Origin: Xenopus tropicalis
Taxonomy: Eukaryota; Chordata; Amphibia; Anura; Pipidae
DNA: 64,000 nt
NCBI RefSeq assembly: GCF_000004195.4
Contig: NC_030685.2
Location: 57,102,048 to 57,166,047 of the forward strand
Direction of reading: 5' to 3'
This document shows positions 49,940 through 58,900 of this stretch, one piece after another. Each line of letters opens with the position of its first letter. The stretch's first letter is position 1. Position numbers and translations under genes: made by a program. A model generated the notes under the pieces. That model made no database searches and was not told where the DNA came from. It saw only the letters and a program-made list of their open reading frames with translations.

Positions 49940-51182
49940 GGCACCGTGGCAGTCTGGTCTCTATCCTGCACAGGTTACAGACGTGTTACCAAGTGCTACA
50001 ATACCATATGTTTAGGGGTTTTTGTAGATAACAAGTTGTCTAATTCCAGGCAGTGTCATTCTGTGGCTACTAAAGCAAATAAAGTGCTGTCTTGTATAAA
50101 AAAGGGCATTGACTCAAGGGATGAGAACATAATTTTGCCCCTTTATAGGTCCCTGGTAAGGCCTCACCTTGAGTATGCAGTGCAGTTTTGGGCTCTAAAG
50201 GAAATGTAACTCTAAATTTTTTTAAGTAAAAAAGCTATTCTACCCTGCACCAATAACTGCCCTATCCTGCAAACCACTTAGTATTTTAAATGCTTTAATA
50301 GAAAATACCTGCTAAAACTTGTCTTCCTGTCAATTGCACTACAGCGATATGGCGAAGGAAGGAGCAGCATCCACTATGCAACGATCGATTGATCGAGCCT
50401 AGCCTATACAGAAAGAAGGCTAGGCTTGATCAATCGATCGTCTCATAGTGATTGCTGCTCCTTCCTTTGCCGAATCGCCTTACTTCAATTGACAGGAAGC
50501 CAAGTTTTAGCAGGTATTTTCTATTAAAGCATTTAAAATACTAAGTGGTTTGCAGGATAGGGCAGTTATTGGTGCAGGGTAGAATAGCTTTTTTACTTAA
50601 AAAATGTTAGTGTTACTTTTCCTTTAAGAAGGATATTAATGAGCTGGAGAAAATGCAACTAAACTGGTAAAGGGGATGGAAGATTTAAGCTATAAGGTTA
50701 GACTGTCGAGGTTGGGGTTGTTTTCTCTGGAAAAGAGGCGCTTGCGAGGGGACGATTACTCTGTACAAGTACATTAGAGGGGATTATAGACAGATAGGGG
50801 GGGGTTCTTTTTTCACATAATAACGATCAGCGCACCAGAGGCCCCCCCTTTAGATTAGAGGAACGGAGCTTCCATTTGAAGCAGCATAGGTGGTTTTTCA
50901 CGGTGAGGGCAGTGAGGTTGGGGAATGCCCTTCCTAGTGATGTGGTAAGGGCAGATTCTGTTAATGCCTTTAAGAGGGGCTGGATGAGTTCTTGAACAAG
51001 CAGAATATCCAAGGCTATTGTGATACTAATATCTACAGTTAGTATTACTGGTTGTATTTATAGTTTATGTATGTGAGTGTATAGATTGGTAAGTATAGGT
51101 TTGTGAGTGCTGGGTTTACTTGGAAGGGTTGACCTTGATGGACTCTGGTATTTTTTCAATCCTATGTAACTATGTAACTATA
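49940..51182 (+). mobile_element. LINE 3' end (CR1/L2-like), split by a palindromic MITE
   Basis: A frame at about 49997-50206 reads as the C-terminal end of a non-LTR reverse transcriptase. It includes LGVFVDNKLSNSRQC, ATKANKVLSCIKKG and LYRSLVRPHLEYAVQFW. The text resumes at 50628 with AAGAAGGATATTAATGAGCT and continues through an untranslated 3' part. It ends in GGTTGACCTTGATGGACTC and the short tandem tail ATGTAACTATGTAACTA. It is 5'-truncated and decayed, and antisense to erbb4. The CR1/L2 label rests on the motif pattern and the short tandem tail in place of poly(A); the 5' border is uncertain. Confidence 0.75.
50196..50627. mobile_element. Long palindromic MITE inside the LINE
   Basis: A 432-bp near-perfect palindrome from TAAAGGAAATGTAACTC to GTTACTTTTCCTTTAA. 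Arms pair through CCTGCACCAATAACTGCCCT/AGGGCAGTTATTGGTGCAGG and AAAATACCTGCTAAAACTTG/CAAGTTTTAGCAGGTATTTT, down to GATCGATTGATCGAGCCTAG near the centre. It interrupts the LINE right after LEYAVQFWAL. The TAAAGG end is T2-like. Confidence 0.88.
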
Positions 51183-52438
51183 TATGTGTTACTGATCATC
51201 GGCATACTTCCCTGCCGTGAAAATGGCACAGTCTGAAAGCACAGCAATTTACAAGGTGTCATTTCCTGTAAAATCTATATTTTGAAGTGATCTGAACTGT
51301 GGCATGAATTAAATAAGAATAACTTTCATTTTTATCATGGTATCCCTCAGTCAAACAGTGTTTCATTTTCAGATGAAGGGCACAGAGATCTCTGTGAGGA
51401 CATCATTTCTTACAATAACAGTCCTGTGCCAGTCAGACAGGATGAATGGGTCACTGTAGAGAGGAAAACATTCCAATGTACTTACATTAATATTCTCTAG
51501 AAATTTTTTTTGGGAGTGGGAGAAGGTTAAAATAAAGGGGAGAAATGAATGAATGAATGCTGTGTTTAGCATGCTTGACAGAACCAAGTATGCTGTGTTG
51601 ACTTTAACTACTGCACATTTCAATAGTGCTCAGAGGAAGTTGTTCTCTATAACAAAGAGGGACATTTATTAAGCTTATATTAACACTGGATTTCTATGCA
51701 GAATCACAGCATTTTCCTAGCAATACTAAATATTAGTGCATTGGCCTCATTTATAATCATAGGAGCCCCCCACGTAGGATTAGATCTTTATGTTCCTGAG
51801 CAGACCTGTGCTTTTCTCATAAATAAAGCTTTGCCTGTTTTTGTCAGCCCTCTAATTATTAGGATAAGTTTGGGGGTGCCAGACGGGCATCCTTTTTTGC
51901 TTACATATGTAAAGTGCTAAGGAGCTTATTGCTAGAAATAAATACAGGGCTCCCATGCATGTGATTGTGTTGTTTCCTGCATCCTTGGCCACATTTTTAA
52001 AACAGATCAAGGTGGTAAGCAAAGCCAAACTCACAGGCACAAGTGCTCAGTGAATGGGTCCAAGGGGGTGCAATTCTGTGACCCTTAAGACTCTTGCACT
52101 TGCATTGTGGGATTGTGTATACAGAAGTGGCACCTATCATGCTGCTGGGATGGCATTATTTTAAATGTTCGCTGTCAAAATGACCTCTGTGCATGATTCT
52201 TTAGGCGCACATCTGCTTGCCCTTTGTTTGAGGCAGCCCACAGTTTGAACCATGGAATTACCACAAGCCTAAATAGGCAGCAGTTCCAGTGTTCCCCTTT
52301 GCCAATGGGCACACTTGAGCATGACTCAGAACAGGAGGGAAGGCAGTCACACCTATGGGGGCATAAAAAAAATCAGAACATGCTACAACTGCATCCAGTA
52401 GCAATGATAAAGCAAATGTTCATTTAAAGCCTCATATA

Positions 52439-52637
52439 CAGGTCCTTTTCAAAAAATTAGCATATTGTGATAAAGTTCATTATTTTCTGTAATGTACTGA
52501 TAAACATTAGACTTTCATATATTTTAGATTCATTACACACAACTGAAGTAGTTCAAGCCTTTTCTTGTTTTAATATTGATGATTGTGGCATACAGCTCAT
52601 GAAAACCCAAAATTCCTATCTCGAAAAATTAGCATAT
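52439..52637 (+). repeat. Left terminal inverted repeat of the Tc1-like element
   Basis: Outer repeat TTTTCAAAAAATTAGCATAT and inner repeat CTCGAAAAATTAGCATAT are in the same orientation; they are the likely transposase-binding direct repeats. Confidence 0.92.
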
Positions 52638-52764
52638 CATGAAAAGGTTCTCTAAATGAGCTATTAACCTAATCATCTGAATCAACAAATTAACTCTAAA
52701 AACCTGCAAAAGATTCCTGAGGCTTTTAAACTCCCAGCCTGGTTCATTACTCAAAACCGCAATC

Positions 52765-53741
52765 ATGGGTAAGACTGCCGACCTGACTGCTGTCCAGAAG
52801 GCCATCATTGACACCCTCAAGCAAGAGGGTAAGACACAAAAAGAAATTTCTGAACAAATAGACTGTTCCCAGAGTGCTGTATCAAGGCACCTCAGTGGGA
52901 AGTCTGTGGGAAGGAAAAAGTGTGGCAGAAAACGCTGCACAACGAGAAGAGGTGACTGGGCCCTGAGGAAGATTGTGGAGAAGGACCGATTCCTGACCTT
53001 GGGGGACCTGCGGAAGCAGGGGACTGAGTCTGGAGTAGAAACATCCAGAGCCACCGTGTACAGGCGCGTGCAGGAAATGGGCTACAGGTGCTGCATTCCC
53101 CAGGTCAAGCCACTTTTGAACCAGAAACAGCGGCAGAAGCGCCTGACCTGGGCTACAGAGAAGCAGCACTGGACTGTTGCTCAGTGGTCCAAAGTATGTC
53201 ATTCGGAAATCAAGGTGCCAGAGTCTGGAGGAAGACTGGGGAGAGGGAAATGCCAAAATGCCTGAAGTCCAGTGTCAAGTACCCACAGTCAGTGATGGTC
53301 TGGGGTGCCATGTCAGCTGCTGGTGTTGGTCCACTGTGTTTTATCAAGGGCAGGGTCAATGCAGCTAGCTATCAGGAGATTTTGGAGCACTTCATGCTTC
53401 CATCTGCTGAAAAGCTTTATGGAGATGAAGATTTCATTTTTCAGCACGACCTGGCACCTGCTCACAGTGCCAAAACCACTGGTAAATGGTTTACTGACCA
53501 TGGTATTACTGTGCTCAATTGGCCTGCCAACTCTCCTGACCTGAACCCCATAGAGAATCTGTGGGATATTGTGAAGAGAAAGTTGAGAGACACAAGACCC
53601 AACACTCTGGATGAGCTTAAGGCCGCTATTGAAGCATCCTGGGCCTCCATAACACCTGAGCAGTGCCACAGGCTGATTGCCTCCATGCCACGCCACATTG
53701 AAGCAGTCATTTCTGCAAAAGGATTCCCGACCAAGTATTGA
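52765..53741 (+). pseudogene. Tc1-like transposase, frameshifted by a small deletion
   Basis: The first part (52765 to about 53196) begins MGKTADLTAVQKAIIDTLKQ and has a paired-type helix-turn-helix (KEISEQIDCSQSAVSRHL). A basic GRK-like linker (GRKKCGRKR) and a second DNA-binding helix region (SRATVYRRVQEMGYR) follow. At WSKV the frame breaks. The catalytic domain resumes in another frame at SFGNQGARVWRK and runs to SAKGFPTKY at 53738. The missing bases, of the form 3n+1, include the segment that carries the first catalytic Asp (the SDE motif in Tc1 relatives). The second Asp (FQHDLAPAHSAK) and the Glu (NSPDLNPIENLWD) are present with exactly 34 residues between them, the DD34E spacing of Tc1. 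No other stop is visible in either part. The copy cannot encode an active transposase but has intact ends. Confidence 0.93.
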
Positions 53742-53818
53742 GTGCATAACTGAACATAATTATTTGAAGGTTGACTTTTTTTGTATTAAAAACACTTTTC
53801 TTTTATTGGGCGGATGAA

Positions 53819-54017
53819 ATATGCTAATTTTTTGAGATAGGAATTTTGGGTTTTCATGAGCTGTATGCCACAATCATCAATATTAAAACAAGAAAAGGCT
53901 TGAACTACTTCAGTTGTGTGTAATGAATCTAAAATATATGAAAGTCTAATGTTTATCAGTACATTACAGAAAATAATGAACTTTATCACAATATGCTAAT
54001 TTTTTGAAAAGGACCTG
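53819..54017 (-). repeat. Right terminal inverted repeat of the Tc1-like element
   Basis: Reverse complement of 52439-52637 with one difference that I can see (CTCAAAAAATT here, CTCGAAAAATT at left). Confidence 0.92.
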
Positions 54018-55759
54018 TATGTAGTAAACATTGAGTAAAATCAATGTAGTAAGTAAATCTCCATAGGGCTTGTTGCAGTTTGCAAAAATGGACACAGTCA
54101 TTGCATACAATGAAACTATTCACTACATGTACTTTTGCCAAAACAGTTGCACACATTTGTGCATTCGTGGCAGGTGTCCTGATGAATTGCACATAAATGC
54201 ATCTACTGATGCTGGAGAACCATGGAATTTCCTCCATCCTAAAGGCTGCATTAATAGGTGCAGCAGATTTGCACATAAAAAAACACGCACATTTATCATT
54301 TTGACACCATGCGCCTGAACTAATGCAATCCTGCATTTTGTCTGAATGCATGAGTGCTTGTTCTGTTCCATATAGCAAAGAGAGCCAGAGGATGTACAAA
54401 ATCCACTCTAATTTTGGCATGAGTGGTCTGTATAAATAGGTTCACCATATGGAATGTGCAGTGACACCATATATGCAGCATTCATTTAGCTGAGGTGCCC
54501 TGATATCATACAGTACTATATATATTGTAATGTGGGGTTCTAGTGTAAGATAATGCTACCTATGTGTAATTAAAGTGTATTTAATGTCCTACTAAAAAAG
54601 CAGATCGAAGACATGTATTGTGGATTCTTTAACTATAAAATAATCTTTATTTAGAAATCAGAGTAATTGTTTGAAGTGCATTTAATGTTCTTTCATGGAG
54701 CGGAGCAACTGTCAGGGATATGCAAATTAAATAGAAAGAAAGAATGTCAGCTTCAGAGACGGGTTAGGGCTGTATTCTTGTCTGGTGCTGCCCTAGGCGC
54801 CAGAGCAGATCAGAACCCTATGGCGACTGGCGCATGTGCAGCACAGCTTGCTTAGAGTGCATGCACTGATCTCCAGAGAAATCGGAACCCGCTTCATCTC
54901 AGCTCCACTGGCAGTGCCAAGAGGTGCAGACGCCAAAGAGAAGTGTCATTTGGTGCACTACTGTCCAGGGTCAAAATACATGACACTTATCTGTCTTCTC
55001 CTTTTCAATGTGTCTGGGAATGGTTATTATGCCTTCAGGCCGCACTGCATATATTCAGTAAGAAACATTTGTAGATTTACCTGGCACTAAGACAGCACTA
55101 CTACACCCTGGGTTTCCTCCTTATCCCCCACAACTCTCAGGCACTAGAACGGTGCATTGTACTTTTACAAGCTGGCATCAAAAAGAAGGTGACTATGGCA
55201 TACAATATTATAACCTATACAGCAGCCAATGCTATTTTCAGGCAATAATCACACCTGTGTACCAGCCAGAGCCCTTCCTTTTGACTATAATCAGAAGCAA
55301 TAAGCCATTTTGCTCATTTTACCCACAAAAGCATTCCATGGAAAAGTCAAAGTAATCCAAACACTGAGTTATCACCTCATGTGCCATTAACTTTACATAG
55401 GAAAAAGCACTAAGCTGTCATTAGGCGTGAATACAAAAAGGGCTAGAGCCAACCATTCTCAGCAGGAGAATGCCTTTTTCACGTGTGCATAATGACCTAA
55501 CTCAGAACAGGGAGACTAATGAAGCCTTTACTTTCTATTTTCTATTTCTTTTTTTTTTTTTTCATTTCTATGAAAATCTCAAATTCATTCATTCTCTCTG
55601 TTATTTAATTGTGAAAGCTGAACTGTGGCCATTATTTAATATTTCACATTCCATGCTCCTATTGGTAGGGTATCTTTCCTGTTTCAATATTTATTATTCT
55701 GGTAAGGAGTTAATGTATCCATTCTGTGTGGTTTGAATGTAAGTGAAGTGGGGTGTTAC

Positions 55760-55825
55760 CTAGCATGTTGAGGTAGGGTGAGAGGGTCGTTCCACAAGCA
55801 GTCATGGGAGGTAGGGTTGTTACAC
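55760..55825 (-). CDS. erbb4: erbb4 exon 16: cleavable juxtamembrane exon JM-a
   Basis: On the minus strand a gattgcctgcag acceptor precedes a 66-bp exon, followed by a gtaaca donor. With phase 2 at both ends it reads CNNPTSHDC, then LWNDPL, then TLPQHA and the start of an Arg codon finished by exon 17. Human JM-a has the same CN-PTSHDC and TLPQHAR flanks, but the central part is IYYPWTGHS. The frog exon is therefore three residues shorter (66 versus 75 bp). JM-a is the isoform whose stalk is cut by ADAM17/TACE, allowing gamma-secretase to release the intracellular domain. The exon is an alternative to JM-b at 55944-55988. Assignment is firm from the flanking motifs, splice phase and gene position. 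Confidence 0.93.
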
Positions 55826-55943
55826 CTGCAGGCAATCACAGAACACAGTAGGGGGGTCACTGACATGCACAGACATGCAGCATCATGCTCTCTAGCGCCA
55901 CATAGGGGACAGGAGCAAACATTCCTTAGCTGCTAGCAAGTAC
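55826..55943 (-). other. erbb4: 118-bp intron separating JM-b and JM-a
   Basis: It starts with the JM-b donor gtacttgc and ends with the JM-a acceptor tgcctgcag. It contains a T-poor stretch before the JM-a acceptor, so that acceptor looks weak. Its short length may disfavour splicing JM-b directly to JM-a. Confidence 0.9.
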
Positions 55944-55988
55944 CTATCTATGATTCCAATGCAGTCCTTCAAACGTGGTCCTCTACAC
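55944..55988 (-). CDS. erbb4: erbb4 alternative juxtamembrane exon JM-b (exon 15b)
   Basis: The minus strand has a strong acceptor (a run of nine T then AG), a 45-bp exon with phase 2 at both ends, and a gtactt donor. Reading in phase from exon 15 it encodes CRGPRLKDCIGIID, then an Arg codon completed by exon 17. Human JM-b reads CIGSSIEDCIGLMD in the same place and is also 45 bp, so length, the Cys pair and the DCIG..D core agree. JM-b lacks the metalloprotease site, so this isoform is expected to resist shedding. A second AG six bases into the exon (GTGTAG) would give an in-frame form two residues shorter. Charge differs from human (Arg-Arg-Lys here, Glu in human). Confidence 0.92.
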
Positions 55989-58900
55989 CTAAAAAAAAAT
56001 TTGGGAACAGGCAGAGTGAAACAAAAGTAAAAAGTAAAGGAGAAAAGAAGGGAGATAATCTTGATTATAATAGATGTACTTTTAAAGAAGGAGGACATTT
56101 AATAAAGTAGTGATAACATGAAGGGCCAATAAGAATGGGCAGTAGGAAAATGAATGTGATAGTAGATAGGTCAATGCTTTTACAGTTCTTATTGGCTGAA
56201 AGATGCAGGCCTAAGGAAAAAGAGTACAAAAAAGAAACATATTAACGCTTAAACAGAAAGCACACACAGCATGGATAAAAACATTATATATAAACCCCAG
56301 TGCAGATGCACCACTGGCTGAATGTGTTGATGAACTAGAGATTACCTCAGCCACTGGGGTTTAATAACAGCACCAGTGACAAAGGTTATACACCACAAAT
56401 TAGACAAAAAGATGAAAAAACAAGATCAAAATCTATTACTGAACAGATTTTATCAGTATGTATTTCTGACACTTTCCCCCTAGCAATGCTATTACTTTTC
56501 CAAGGGGTTAACTAGACCAAGCCATGGTTGAGGTGCAGTTGAAATAATTAGAGTGTTTGGTTTCCAGACTGAAACAAAAAATAGTCACCAAAGTGCTTCC
56601 CGCCCCTCCACAGCTGGTATCAGCCTTACAGGGACAGCCTTCACCTGCACCCGCCAGGAGTCTTGTCACTGCCAAGGTCTTGTTTTTCTGCCCCTCTCTG
56701 TTTCTCCGGTTTGCAAAACACAGAGCCCATGATTATTACACAGAATAAGAAAAAGCACATCAGAGCGTATCTCCATTAGAATGGCAGTTTAATGGCCAAT
56801 GCACAATCATTTTCTCTTTCTTTTCTATTCAAAACCCCAAGAGTTTGAAATCAGAATTGGCAACAGCAGTGCAGACTGATGCAGACCTGTCTTTTTCAAA
56901 TGAAATAAAGTAAGGGCATTCAAATGGATAGGAATTTCTGAAAGCCAAACAACTTGTATTCAACGGCAAAGCAAGGCTTAAGATTTCACACGCTGGACGT
57001 AGAAAACACCTGGACTTTTCTTTTCACTTCCCACCAGAAGCAGTTCAGCCAGGTGCTCATTAAGCTCGTGTTGCTTAGAATTTTGTTTGCACTTTTTAAG
57101 CTGCTCCGAATAATGTTCACATGATTAAAGAGATGGAAGGTTATAAAATGAGCTTCTTCTGGTCCTTTTGACATCCAAAAGATAAGATACAGTAGTTCGT
57201 ATAAGAGGTTGGTTTGCTGGTGGTTGCAGGCTTATATTAATTGTTACTTGTGTTTGGAAGCAAGTTTCCTTCTGAGAAAAAAATTCCATCTGAAACAGTG
57301 AGTTTAATCAGTGCTTTTCTCTTGTCATTCATGTCAACAGAAATAAAAGAATCCCTTGCAACAACACATTTCTTTTAAATTGGAAAGGAAGAACTTAATG
57401 GAGAACTAAAGCTTAGAAAATAATTAGGCTAGAAATGCTGCACATTATAATTTGGGCTTCTGTAACTGCCCAAGGCAACCACAGCCCTTTAGCTGGGAAG
57501 ATCTGTGACTCCAAAGATGCCCCAGTAGCTCCCCATCTTCTTTTCTACTGATTTACTACACATGCTCTTAGCAGCTGTCAGTTGCAAGATCTTACAAATA
57601 TTTAGTACCCTTATATATGTAAAAGTATACTTAGCAATTAATTCAGATTCACATTGCATGGCAGCTCAGAAACCAATGCATTCTTCTTCTAGTATTTAAT
57701 AATCAGCCCAGTAGCATCAGCCTCTGTGACAGACAAACCTCATTTTCTGCTTGATGATTAGTGACAACCCCTAAAGCTGGCCATACATGCACCAATAGTA
57801 TTGTACGAAACCTTGTTTCATACTATATTGTGTGCATGTATGGTGGATTCATGAGATGACCAATGGTCGCAGGAAAGATTTAATTGAAAGATGTATGGTC
57901 ACCGTATGCTTAGCTTCTCAGTAGCTGCCATGAACACATTGAGCATGTGCAGTGTTACTGGCACTAGGGTCTCCACCCGACTGGTATTTGACTAGCCAGC
58001 AATGTACTTACTGGTAAATTTTAAAGGGTGGCAACCCTACCTATATACACATCCCATTCCTGACCCTGTCTGCTGCTAGTCACCCCTTAGAAGTAGAGGC
58101 CTGCCCCTGCTCATCAAGCCCATTTCCCTGCCTCATCCACCCTCCACATTACATCATCTTCCCTCCCCCAAATGACCTCATTCTCTGCCCCTGACACGAA
58201 CGCCACTATTAAAAAAAGGTGGCAACCTTATATATATATATAATACACAAGAGCCATGAATACCCTGTAAATGATATAATTAGAAATGGAGCTTAGTGAT
58301 GCCATTAGTTATAATCAGTGCATAGTGACGTAATTTCACGTCACATGACTCACTGAAACTTGTGTATTATAATAAATAATGTACCCCCTCTTGTAAAATA
58401 TGAGAATATTAGTACCATGACCTGGAACTCAGCCTCATGCAACTCCTTGGTGACTTATAATATCTCTATATTTTACAACAATAATACAACATTTCTAGCC
58501 ATATTCTTTTTTAACCTTTAGTTTTTCTTTATTTGTAAATCTTTCTGAATACATTCCATCTCTTCTCCTTGGTACTGTGCTTGTTATCAGCTCTCCTGCT
58601 TCTACTTAGCAAGCAGAAACTACAAAAAATATATTTTAGATAGGGAAAATAAGTTGGGCTTTGGCTTCCGAAGCTAAATTGACCCTTTAGATTTTGGGTC
58701 TTCTTTAAAATGATTTTATACATGTGTTGCGGATACATTTCTTAACAAAAGCTTATAAATGATTTATATGTTTTGGTATAAATTGCATGAGCCCTAACTA
58801 CATGACATGGCATGATAAATTTACTTAGTAAAATGGGATGCTTAAAATACAAATTGTAAAACTGTAGGCCAGAACAACCCCCCCTTACTTTCTTTACTAT

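Larger units (their letters stand above)
52439..54017 (+). mobile_element. Tc1-like (Tc1/mariner) transposon with long IR/DR ends
   Basis: The 1,579-bp element is bounded by TA on both sides (52437-52438 and 54018-54019). It has 199-bp terminal inverted repeats, 52439-52637 and 53819-54017. By eye they differ at one base. Each repeat begins CAGGTCCTTTTCAAAAAATT and contains AAAAATTAGCATAT near both its outer and inner ends, the arrangement known as IR/DR. It encloses a broken transposase gene (52765-53741). The near-identity of the ends points to a recent insertion in erbb4 intron 16, antisense to the gene. Confidence 0.95.
43825..55759 (-). other. erbb4: erbb4 intron 16 (11.9 kb)
   Basis: It runs from the JM-a donor (gtaaca) to the exon 17 acceptor. 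It carries the Tc1-like transposon, a LINE 3' end and several MITEs, listed separately. I recognise nothing in 45470-46855, 47880-49650 or 51190-52430. The 54020-55755 part is mostly unassigned, apart from GTGCTGCCCTAGGCGCC near 54785, which looks repetitive. Confidence 0.9.

Noticed and set aside
52629..53747. Long minus-strand open frames opposite the transposase
   Set aside because: They are antisense shadows of a GC-rich coding region; no family motif was seen.
55944..55982. JM-b as a 39-bp exon using the second AG
   Set aside because: Kept only as a possible alternative. The upstream AG directly after the T run gives 45 bp and restores the Cys and length seen in human JM-b.
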